Both the position numbers and the translations under genes were made by a program. DNA of 14,502 nucleotides, taken from the NCBI GenBank assembly GCA_030672465.1, contig DAOVGJ010000175.1, positions 1 through 14,502 of the forward strand, in the 5' to 3' direction. The stretch is from Pseudomonadota bacterium (GTDB taxonomy: Bacteria > Desulfobacterota > BSN033 > WVXP01 > G020346125). Shown piece by piece: positions 8,049 to 14,089 of the stretch. Under the pieces are notes generated by a model, which was not told the origin of the DNA, made no database searches, and worked only from the letters and a program-made list of their open reading frames with translations. The first letter of the stretch is position 1; every line of letters begins with the position of its first letter.

Positions 8049-8135
8049 AGCAAACCCTCCTTGACTGGGGTGGAAAAGTTGAAGAAGAATATAAATTCAT
8101 TAAAAGTATCACACAGATTGAGGGAATGTCAAGCT

Positions 8136-8157
8136 TCCGGAAACTGGAGTTTCCGGA
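8136..8157. repeat. 10-bp-stem hairpin in the divergent spacer
   Basis: TCCGGAAACT (8136-8145) and AGTTTCCGGA (8148-8157) are perfect reverse complements separated by GG. GGAGTTT is then repeated directly after the right arm. There is no T-run, so it is not a standard terminator. It lies 88 bp upstream of the receiver-domain gene. A related string (GGAAACTCCGG) occurs in front of galE near 10412. Confidence 0.55.
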
Positions 8158-8206
8158 GTTTCAAGGGAACACCGTTGTCCCTGAGCGTAATACCATCCTT
8201 CAAACC

Positions 8207-8237
8207 GCAGCACTGCAGCACCGCATAACGGCAGCAC
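8207..8237. repeat. GCAGCACTGC-type short repeat, third copy
   Basis: GCAGCACTGC at 8207-8216 is followed by two more GCAGCACC/GCAGCAC variants up to about 8237. It matches the core at 1596-1605. It is non-coding and of unknown role. Confidence 0.5.
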
Positions 8238-8239
8238 CA

Positions 8240-8263
8240 AAAGTAGCGCTTAAGCGCTACTTT
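8240..8263. repeat. Perfect 24-bp palindrome in the divergent spacer
   Basis: The half-site AAAGTAGCGCTT is followed at once by its exact reverse complement, with the axis between 8251 and 8252. It lies in the 489-bp spacer between two divergent genes, 191 bp from the receiver-domain start and 274 bp from the tRNA nucleotidyltransferase start. Possible roles are a dimeric regulator's operator, a cruciform or hairpin, or part of a mobile repeat. No regulator gene is adjacent. The rest of this spacer (8049-8537) holds the hairpin and short repeats listed separately and one candidate promoter. I see no supported gene in it. Confidence 0.75.
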
Positions 8264-8455
8264 GCAGTCAAGCGAACTCTAGAATGGTCGAAAAAAGCTT
8301 TTGAGCAACGAAGAGTAAGTTTTTCAGAGATCTCGGGAATGCTTTTATCCCAAGTGCAGGTTTGTCGGGAAAGGCGCAGCTTCTAAGGTATGGGTTAAAC
8401 GGGTGCGGTAGTGATCCCCGGTTGGGGTCAAGAATACCTGAGTTTTGTGCTTCCG

Positions 8456-8484
8456 TTGACAATCGCCCCGCTTTGGCTTAATTT
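8456..8484 (+). promoter_or_regulatory. Candidate promoter for the tRNA nucleotidyltransferase gene
   Basis: A perfect -35 TTGACA at 8456-8461 is followed, after 17 bp, by TAATTT (8479-8484), which is only a partial -10 match. A transcript would start near 8491, about 47 bp before ATG 8538. Orientation and spacing fit, but the weak -10 box keeps this tentative. Confidence 0.35.
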
Positions 8485-8537
8485 GATCACTAAAATCCCT
8501 ATCACAAAATACCTCATCCCTCAACTCGGCACGTCCT

Positions 8538-9947
8538 ATGCTCAAACTCCAGAAAGTCATCGAAAGGATCCATCGAGATCGAGTACTGATGACCCTCGCC
8601 TGCATCGTTAAAAGGGAAAGGGTGAAGGTTTACCTGGTTGGAGGTACCATTCGGGATCTGGCCCTCGGCAGGGGCCGACAGGATTATGATTTCGTTCTTC
8701 ACCAAGGGGATATGACCTTTGTCCACAAGCTCAGTCATGAGCTCAAAGGCCACCTCTTCTCCATGGGAAAGGATGAGAAACAGAGGGTTTACCGAATCCT
8801 AGCGGGCAGTGATATCCTCGATTTCAATGTGATGGATGGGGCCACAATCGGAGGGGACCTCAAGAAAAGGGATTTCACCATCAACGCAATGGCTTATTCG
8901 CTGCATGAGCATCGATTTTACTTCCATCCGGGATCCGAGGAAGACATTGATGAAAAGCTCATTCGAATGGTTTCTCCGGACGGGTTCAATCGAGATCCCC
9001 TTCGGATGATCAGGGGAGTCCGATACCTCGGTATTCTAGAGGGCTTTCGATTGGATGAAAGAACGAAACGGGTTATCCGTCGAAAGGCAAGCTTGATTAG
9101 GAGCATCCCCGTGGAGAGGATAAAGATGGAGATGGATAGGATTCTCCTCTCACCAAAGCCCTTCTTTGCTATGGGGGAATTGGCCACCCTCGGTCTGCTC
9201 CCAGAGATTTTCCCCGAACTCCAGATGCCCCAACGGCTGAAACGGAAGGCCCTATTCCGGATGGATACCTTTTCCCACTACCTCCGATTCCTCAAGTGCC
9301 TCGCCCAATGGAATGGATGGGAAGGGGATTTGCCCTTGCACACTGAGGAAAGGCTTATCCTCTCTTATATCGCCCTATTCACCAGTATGGGGAGAATCCT
9401 TGCTACGGGCGATCAATGGGCCGGGGAGAAGACCATTTCCCATTTAGCCTATGAAATAATGACCAGGATGAAATTTTCAAACCGCTTCAAAGAGCTGATA
9501 AAGAAACTGATGGATCATCATGTGAACCTATTGAAGATCTCTCGATCGAGGGTGGGTCAAAAGGCCCTGAAGCAATTTATCTATCAGGTAGGGGCTCCCG
9601 TGAGGCTTCTGATCATCCTCTCCCTCTTGGAACAACGGGCCAGCGCAAATGATGTGCTATCCCGTGAGGATCAAAACCTCGTTCAGCTTTGCCATCGCAT
9701 TAAAGACCTCTGCAAGGGGGGGGATATCATAAGCCCTCCTACCCTCATCACGGGAAGGGATGTAATGGGGCTGGGGTATGAACCCGGCCCCGTTGTGGGC
9801 TACATCCTCCATTGCGTTCGAGAAAAACAGATAAGGGGAGAAATAGGAGATCGCGAACAAGCCCTGGCATTTCTTCGCGACACCTTTGGGAAGGAGCATG
9901 GTTCCCAGGCGTCGCCGGGAGTCTTTGACCCTGAGACCAAAGCGTGA
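8538..9947 (+). CDS. cca: tRNA nucleotidyltransferase (CCA-adding / poly(A) polymerase family, class II)
   Basis: This protein has 469 residues. The class II nucleotidyltransferase head is clear: VYLVGGTIRDLALGR (31-45), the metal-binding DYD (49-51), KKRDFTINAMAY (109-120) and NRDPLRMIRGVRYLG (151-165). The C-terminal block ITGRDVMGLGYEPGPVVGYIL...EIGDREQALAFL is the helical tail of CCA-adding or A-adding enzymes. It should build or repair the CCA end of tRNA in the cytoplasm. A poly(A) polymerase or an A-only activity cannot be excluded from sequence alone. There is no good ribosome site before ATG 8538, but no other start exists after the in-frame stop at 8484. The last nine codons lie inside an intergenic repeat unit that continues downstream, so the C-terminal VFDPETKA tail is probably repeat-derived and not part of the family fold. 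Confidence 0.92.
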   Translation: MLKLQKVIERIHRDRVLMTLACIVKRERVKVYLVGGTIRDLALGRGRQDYDFVLHQGDMTFVHKLSHELKGHLFSMGKDEKQRVYRILAGSDILDFNVMDGATIGGDLKKRDFTINAMAYSLHEHRFYFHPGSEEDIDEKLIRMVSPDGFNRDPLRMIRGVRYLGILEGFRLDERTKRVIRRKASLIRSIPVERIKMEMDRILLSPKPFFAMGELATLGLLPEIFPELQMPQRLKRKALFRMDTFSHYLRFLKCLAQWNGWEGDLPLHTEERLILSYIALFTSMGRILATGDQWAGEKTISHLAYEIMTRMKFSNRFKELIKKLMDHHVNLLKISRSRVGQKALKQFIYQVGAPVRLLIILSLLEQRASANDVLSREDQNLVQLCHRIKDLCKGGDIISPPTLITGRDVMGLGYEPGPVVGYILHCVREKQIRGEIGDREQALAFLRDTFGKEHGSQASPGVFDPETKA

Positions 9948-10070
9948 GTCAACCCTGAGCTCCCTTCGGCCCGCCTTCGGCCATGAGCTCAGGCCGAATG
10001 GAGTCTTCGGCCCTGAGCCCTTCGCGGTGAGTCTTCGACCCTGAGCTCAGACCGAAGGGCTTAAAAGCCT
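9919..10070. repeat. Intergenic repeat cluster (copy 2), overlapping the cca 3' end
   Basis: Four imperfect units of the form GAGTCTTCGRCCCTGAGCYC occur at 9919-9938, 9946-9962 (shortened), 10001-10020 and 10029-10048. Between the second and third units, 9965-9991 is identical to 371-397. A near-palindrome lies at 9976-9998 (TTCGGCC, A, TGAGCTCA, GGCCGAA). The first unit is in the cca reading frame and the cca stop codon lies in the second. This is the same family as the cluster at 368-500. Confidence 0.8.
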
Positions 10071-10106
10071 CCGTAGGGAACTCCCTTGTTCGTTCGTTTC
10101 AATGCT

Positions 10107-10297
10107 TCCCGGTCTGTTGCCCAAATTCCCCTTCGCTCACTGAAAAGAATTTTGGACCATTCTAAAGTTTGCTCCACCGCAAATCCAAAACTCGCCCCTC
10201 GGGCTCAGACATTGGATTTGCAGTCGTTTCGCTTCACTAAGAATGGTTAGCCAAAATTCTTTAATGTTCGGTCCAGGGAACCAGGGCAACGACCTGT
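10107..10297. repeat. Large imperfect inverted repeat in the cca-galE spacer
   Basis: Nested complementary arms are visible. GTTGCCC (10116-10122) pairs with GGGCAAC (10284-10290). AAAGAATTTTGG plus ACCATTCT (10144-10163) pairs with AGAATGGT, three extra bases, and CCAAAATTCTTT (10240-10262). GCAAATCCAA (10179-10188) pairs with TTGGATTTGC (10212-10221). A small GCCC/GGGC stem lies near the apex. There is no open frame of interest and no terminator T-run. It resembles a MITE-like or REP-like palindromic element, or could fold as an RNA. The function is unknown. Confidence 0.75.
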
Positions 10298-10319
10298 TCT
10301 AATGCAACCCTTATGCAGC

Positions 10320-10336
10320 AGATTACGCTCATGGAC
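10320..10336. repeat. 17-bp direct repeat, copy upstream of galE
   Basis: AGATTACGCTCATGGAC is identical to 13916-13932. Both copies lie in spacers upstream of promoter-like sequences (galE here, the DacZ-like gene there). Confidence 0.6.
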
Positions 10337-10348
10337 AACGGCGTCCTC

Positions 10349-10377
10349 TTATGAAAAAATAGAATTTCCTATATAAT
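10349..10377 (+). promoter_or_regulatory. Second, weaker promoter candidate upstream of galE
   Basis: A perfect -10 TATAAT (10372-10377) is preceded at 17 bp by TTATGA (10349-10354), a partial -35. It would give a leader of about 120 nt. It could be a secondary promoter to the consensus one at 10434-10463. Confidence 0.35.
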
Positions 10378-10433
10378 CAATGGGCTAAAGAAATACTACC
10401 CACGAAATTCAGGAAACTCCGGTCTGGTTTATG

Positions 10434-10463
10434 TTGACAGGGAAAAGATCAATGGATTATAAT
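10434..10463 (+). promoter_or_regulatory. Consensus sigma-70-type promoter of galE-pyrE
   Basis: TTGACA (10434-10439) and TATAAT (10458-10463) are both perfect consensus hexamers, 18 bp apart. Transcription would start near 10470, leaving a leader of about 36 nt before AGGAG (10493-10497) and the GTG at 10506. This makes the longer reading frame from 10431 untenable as the galE start. Confidence 0.8.
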
Positions 10464-10505
10464 CGACAAAGTCTTTTACCCCTTGAATTCACAGGAGAGC
10501 CCGGG

Positions 10506-11528
10506 GTGGGCAAGGTTCTGATAATCGGAGGGGCCGGTTATATCGGCAGCCATATCGTAAAACGGGTTTTAGAAAGGGGGATGCAGACCATCGTCTTCGA
10601 CAACCTGCAGACGGGTCATCGTGAAGCCGTCATTGGGGGAACATTTATCCAGGGCGATATAGGTGATGAACGAATCCTCCAAGAAATTTTTGCCGCCCAC
10701 GAAATCGATTCGGTCATCCATATGGCGGCCGATTGCTTGGTAGGCGATTCGATGAAGGATCCGTTGAAGTACTTTAACAATAATGTCAGTAAGGGCTTAA
10801 ACCTCTTGGGCGCAATGCTCAAGCATAACGTGAATAAGATGGTATTCTCCTCTTCTGCCGCCGTCTACGGGAATCCCACTCGAGTTCCCATTGAGGAAGA
10901 TTCTCCCCCTCTCCCAGTAAATCCATATGGGGAAACGAAGCTCATCTTCGAGAAAATCCTCGAGAGCTGTAAGGTTGCCCATGGCCTCCAATACATTTCC
11001 CTAAGGTATTTTAACGCCGCTGGCGCCGATCCTGATGGCCTCATAGGCGAGGATCATCATCCGGAAACCCACCTCATCCCCACTGTGTTGATGGCGCTGC
11101 TGAAGAAAGGGCGCAAGGTCCCTATTTATGGAACCGACTACGACACTCCCGACGGAACCTGTATTCGGGATTACATTCATATCGTAGACATCGCCGAGGC
11201 TCATATCTTGGCCCTCGAGGCGCTCCATGGAGGTGAGGGGTCCGATATTTTTAACCTCGGAAATGGGAAAGGCTTCTCCGTTAAACAGATCATCCAAATG
11301 GCCTCTACGGTGACGGGTAGGACGATACCCGTCATAGAGACTCAACGGAGGCCAGGAGATCCGCCAATATTGATCGCATCCTCCGAAAAGATCGGGAGAA
11401 AGTTGGGATGGTTCCCCCGGTATGAAAAATTGGAGGACATTATCGCTACCGCATGGCGTTGGCATCGAACGCACCCACATGGGTTCAGATCCAGTTCATT
11501 GAAGAAGGGGGGGAAGGGGTGGACTTGA
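10506..11528 (+). CDS. galE: UDP-glucose 4-epimerase
   Basis: From GTG 10506 the product has 340 residues, the normal GalE size. It interconverts UDP-glucose and UDP-galactose (some members also use the N-acetyl sugars) with tightly bound NAD, feeding cell-surface polysaccharide synthesis. The Rossmann motif GGAGYIG is at 8-14, MAADCLVGDS at 73-82, the catalytic Ser in SSSAAVYG (about 116), and the YxxxK pair is Tyr141/Lys145. YFNAAGAD and CIRDYIHIVDIA are also typical GalE blocks. The start is set by AGGAG 8 nt upstream and by the consensus promoter lying inside the longer frame that opens at 10431. The stop overlaps the pyrE start by 10 bp, indicating translational coupling. A related nucleotide-sugar epimerase remains possible, but GalE is the best fit. 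Confidence 0.95.
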   Translation: MGKVLIIGGAGYIGSHIVKRVLERGMQTIVFDNLQTGHREAVIGGTFIQGDIGDERILQEIFAAHEIDSVIHMAADCLVGDSMKDPLKYFNNNVSKGLNLLGAMLKHNVNKMVFSSSAAVYGNPTRVPIEEDSPPLPVNPYGETKLIFEKILESCKVAHGLQYISLRYFNAAGADPDGLIGEDHHPETHLIPTVLMALLKKGRKVPIYGTDYDTPDGTCIRDYIHIVDIAEAHILALEALHGGEGSDIFNLGNGKGFSVKQIIQMASTVTGRTIPVIETQRRPGDPPILIASSEKIGRKLGWFPRYEKLEDIIATAWRWHRTHPHGFRSSSLKKGGKGWT

Positions 11529-12067
11529 GGACGCGCCTTTTGCAAATCATTAGGGAGAAATCCTATGAAGAAGGGGAGGTTACGCTGACCTCGGGGAGGA
11601 AAAGCCACTTCTATGTCGATGGAAAACAGACGACCTTGGACTCGGAGGGGGGGTACCTGGTCGGAAGGCTCTTCCATGAGATGATCAAAAGATCAAAAAT
11701 CCCCGTTGAAGCTGTAGGTGGGCCCACATTGGGAGCAGATCCCATTGTATCCGCCATATCCATTGTCAGCTATTTGGAGGGCTCTCCAATCCCGGCCTTC
11801 ATCATCCGAAGGGAACCCAAAAAACATGGAAAGGCCTTGTGGATAGAGGGCGACAAGAGCCTAAGGTCGGGTACTCGCGTGGCCATCGTTGAAGATGTGG
11901 TGACCACGGGAGGATCCATCTTGAGGGCCATTGAGATTGCGAACGCCCAAGGATTGCAGGTAGTCCAGGTGCTGGCCCTGGTCGACCGGGAGGAGGGGGG
12001 AAGGGAAAATCTGGCTAAAGAGGGTTACATCCTGGAGTCAATTTTTACCAAAACGGATATAATATGA
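11519..12067 (+). CDS. pyrE: Orotate phosphoribosyltransferase
   Basis: From GTG 11519 the product has 182 residues. It joins orotate to PRPP to form OMP in pyrimidine synthesis. Visible features are VTLTSGRKSHFYVDGKQTTL (21-40), GGPTLGADPI (67-76), the REPKKHGK catalytic-loop segment (98-105), and the PRPP-binding VAIVEDVVTTGGS (121-133). The frame remains open back to ATG 11453, but that region is the 3' end of galE. GTG 11519 is preceded by a purine-rich AAGGGGGGGAAGG-like site and gives a normal family length. TTG 11525 is an alternative. It overlaps galE by 10 bp, so the two are one transcript. OMP decarboxylase (pyrF) is not in the window. Confidence 0.95.
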   Translation: MDLRTRLLQIIREKSYEEGEVTLTSGRKSHFYVDGKQTTLDSEGGYLVGRLFHEMIKRSKIPVEAVGGPTLGADPIVSAISIVSYLEGSPIPAFIIRREPKKHGKALWIEGDKSLRSGTRVAIVEDVVTTGGSILRAIEIANAQGLQVVQVLALVDREEGGRENLAKEGYILESIFTKTDII

Positions 12068-12106
12068 GATACCCCTTCCAGGGACTCCTTTGAATAGGAC
12101 ATGGAG

Positions 12107-12355
12107 ATGTACAAAGCTAGGGTCAAGAAAGAAAAGATCCCCATTAAGATTCAAACCCTTCAAAACAGGATTGAGGGAAACATCTATCTCCTTCCGAATA
12201 CCCGCATCACTGACATGCTCAATCAGGAGGGTTCCCATTTCATCCCCATTACCGATGCCAAAATTTATTCCCTCAAGTCCGGAAGCTTGGTCGATGAGGC
12301 GGAATTCGTGGCCATAAACAAATATCACGTGGTCTTAATCTTGGAAGGAAGATGA
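12107..12355 (+). CDS. Small conserved hypothetical protein (possibly DUF6812-like)
   Basis: From ATG 12107 the product is 82 residues: MYKARVKKEKIPIKIQTLQN, then IEGNIYLLPNTRITDMLNQEG, FIPITDAKIY, and a terminal DEAEFVAINKYHVVLILEG. The pattern suggests a small all-beta domain: a short strand pair, R-(I/L)-x-D-x-L-N, then a strand ending in AINK. It resembles a small uncharacterised family that I recall as DUF6812; I have not checked this. ATG 12101 would add two residues, but AGGA (12096-12099) is spaced 7 nt from ATG 12107 and only 1 nt from 12101. No signal peptide or membrane helix is seen. It lies 39 bp after pyrE and probably shares its transcript. The function is unknown. Confidence 0.7.
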   Translation: MYKARVKKEKIPIKIQTLQNRIEGNIYLLPNTRITDMLNQEGSHFIPITDAKIYSLKSGSLVDEAEFVAINKYHVVLILEGR

Positions 12356-12484
12356 CGCCTTTCCCCTCACCTTCATGGTGGATCTACCATTATAAAAACC
12401 AATCAATCGAGGGATGAAACGTAATCCCCTTGGAGTGGAGATAAGGCAAAAGGGGAAGGGATTTTATCGTTTCAGGGAAGGAAT

Positions 12485-13579
12485 TCAGACATTGAACCTG
12501 AAGTGGATGATATCTCCGTCCTGAACCACATACTCCCTCCCCTCCGACCGAAGAAGGCCTCTCTCCCTGGCCGTATGTTCCGAACCACACCGGATGAAAT
12601 CCGCGAAGGAGACCACCTCCGCCCGTATAAACCCCCTTTCCATATCCGAATGGATCTTCCCCGCGGCCTTCGGTGATCGAACACCCTTTACCACCGTCCA
12701 TGCCCTCAATTCATCGCTGACGGTGGTGAAAAAGGTAACGAGGCTCAGGATCTCATAGCCCACCTTGATCAGCTGGTCAAAGCCCGAGGTCTCGAGCCCC
12801 AAACTTTCTCGAAACGCATCTCTATCTTTCTCGTCCAGTTGCGCGATTTCCGATTCCAAATCCCCACAAATAAAAACCACCCGGCTTCCCTGCCCATCGG
12901 CAAAGTCCCTCACCTCCTGAACATAGTGACCATTCCCTTTGAGCTGGGCTTCATCCACATTTGCCACATAGAAAATTGGCTTAGCCGTAAGGAGGCAAAG
13001 GTCATCGAAGATTGCCCTCTTGTTGCCATCATATCCTAGGCCAATGGCCTTTTTTTCCTGGTTGAGCACCTTCCAAACCTCCTCATAAAGCTCCAGTGCC
13101 TCCGCCTCTTTTTTGCCACCGACTTTTGCCAACCTCCCTACCTTAGTCCTACGCTTCTCCAAAACCTGCAGGTCGCCCAATATGAGCTCCGTTTCCACCA
13201 CCTCAATATCCCTCCTGGGGTCGATGGAGCCATATTCATGGGAGACGTTTTCGTTGTCGAAACACCTGACGATATGGGCTATTGCGTCCACATTGCGGAT
13301 ATGACCGAGGAACTGATTTCCCAGGCCCTCCCCTTCGCTGGCCCCCTTCACCAATCCAGCAATATCGACGAATTCCAATGTCGTAGGGATCACCTTCTTG
13401 GGATGGATGAGATTGGCGATTTGGTCCAGTCGTTCGTCCGGGACGTGAACGATCCCAACATTGGGTTCGATAGTCGTAAACCGATACGCCGCCACTTCAG
13501 CTCTCGCGAAGGTCAGCCCGTTGAAGATAGTGGACTTTCCCACATTGGGTAGGCCAACAATGCCACATCTAAACCCCAT
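12485..13579 (-). CDS. ychF: Redox-regulated ATPase YchF (OLA1 family)
   Basis: From ATG 13579 the product has 364 residues, the usual YchF length. This Obg-related P-loop protein binds the ribosome and, unlike its relatives, prefers ATP to GTP. Seen here are the P-loop GLPNVGKS (9-16), switch region FTTIEPN, DIAGLVKGASEGEGLGNQFL (G3), and NVDE in place of the NKxD G4 motif, which is the change linked to ATP use. A helical coiled-coil insertion follows (KRRTKVGRLAK onward), and then the C-terminal TGS domain (FFTTVSDELRAWTV to YVVQDGDIIHFRFNV). GTG 13585 is also in frame, but AGGAGG at 13590-13585 is correctly spaced for ATG 13579. It converges with the galE operon across 129 bp, in which I see no clear terminator. 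Confidence 0.97.
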   Translation of the reverse strand: MGFRCGIVGLPNVGKSTIFNGLTFARAEVAAYRFTTIEPNVGIVHVPDERLDQIANLIHPKKVIPTTLEFVDIAGLVKGASEGEGLGNQFLGHIRNVDAIAHIVRCFDNENVSHEYGSIDPRRDIEVVETELILGDLQVLEKRRTKVGRLAKVGGKKEAEALELYEEVWKVLNQEKKAIGLGYDGNKRAIFDDLCLLTAKPIFYVANVDEAQLKGNGHYVQEVRDFADGQGSRVVFICGDLESEIAQLDEKDRDAFRESLGLETSGFDQLIKVGYEILSLVTFFTTVSDELRAWTVVKGVRSPKAAGKIHSDMERGFIRAEVVSFADFIRCGSEHTARERGLLRSEGREYVVQDGDIIHFRFNV

Positions 13580-13749
13580 GCGCACCTCCTCCGGCTCTCT
13601 TGACCTCAGTCCTCCGATTCATGTGTTCGCTGACGAGCTTTTTCGGACTCGGCCGGCACTCAGAATGGAAAACTGTAGTTTCCTCATCTTTATTGGGAAT
13701 ATTTTTCTAACCTGTTGATTATCTGAGAACTCAGGGGCTTTGTACTAGC

Positions 13750-13905
13750 TGGAATACACCAACTGGCGTCCCAACTGGAATATTGGAATACTGGAACGAT
13801 GGGTAGAGATGAATGGAAACAAAAGATTTGTTTCTTCCCCTTTTACTTCCCATTATTCCATTCCTCCATCATTCCAACATTCCATGTGGTTAGTCCATCA
13901 TTCCA
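13750..13905. repeat. Iterated TGGAAT / ATTCCA region
   Basis: On the left are TGGAAT at 13750, 13776 and 13784 and TGGAAC at 13792. On the right is the reverse complement ATTCCA at 13855, 13871, 13879 and 13900, with ATTCC at 13860. The two halves form a loose inverted repeat flanking a small perfect hairpin (GAAACAAA 13816-13823, AGA, TTTGTTTC 13827-13834). It is non-coding, and open frames through it are low-complexity. It occupies most of the roughly 510-bp spacer between ychF and the DacZ-like gene. Confidence 0.65.
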
Positions 13906-13915
13906 ATTCTCTAAA

Positions 13916-13932
13916 AGATTACGCTCATGGAC
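13916..13932. repeat. 17-bp direct repeat, copy upstream of the DacZ-like gene
   Basis: AGATTACGCTCATGGAC is identical to 10320-10336. It lies 43 bp upstream of the -35 box at 13976. Confidence 0.6.
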
Positions 13933-13975
13933 GACTATGTTCTCCAGAAACTCAGGAGACCCTGGTGGGAATATA

Positions 13976-14004
13976 TTGTTTTCGCATAGTTATTATAATA
14001 TAAT
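13976..14004 (+). promoter_or_regulatory. Promoter of the DacZ-like gene
   Basis: TTGTTT (13976-13981), a 17-bp spacer and a perfect TATAAT (13999-14004) make a good sigma-70-type match. A second TATAAT overlaps at 13994-13999. Transcription would start near 14011, giving a leader of about 80 nt before ATG 14090. Confidence 0.65.
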
Positions 14005-14089
14005 CCCCATCAGTGCGAAACAAAAATGTGGGGCGAAAGAATATCAAAGGGTATCGAGGATCCTTTTAGCCAAGGCAGAGGGGGAGTAG

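Noticed and set aside
8126..8386. 86-residue plus-strand frame in the divergent spacer
   Set aside because: It runs through the hairpin, short repeats and the 24-bp palindrome. It has no ribosome site or recognisable domain.
10431..10505. N-terminal extension of galE from ATG 10431
   Set aside because: The promoter hexamers lie inside it, and GTG 10506 has the ribosome site and the expected GalE N-terminus.
12420..12470. Possible terminator between the small protein gene and ychF (TCCCCTT ... AAGGGGA)
   Set aside because: The stem is only 7 bp with a long loop and lacks a T-run directly after it on either strand.
13799..14089. 96-residue plus-strand frame before the DacZ-like gene
   Set aside because: It is low-complexity, lies within the ATTCCA region and spans the promoter. 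It has no family pattern.
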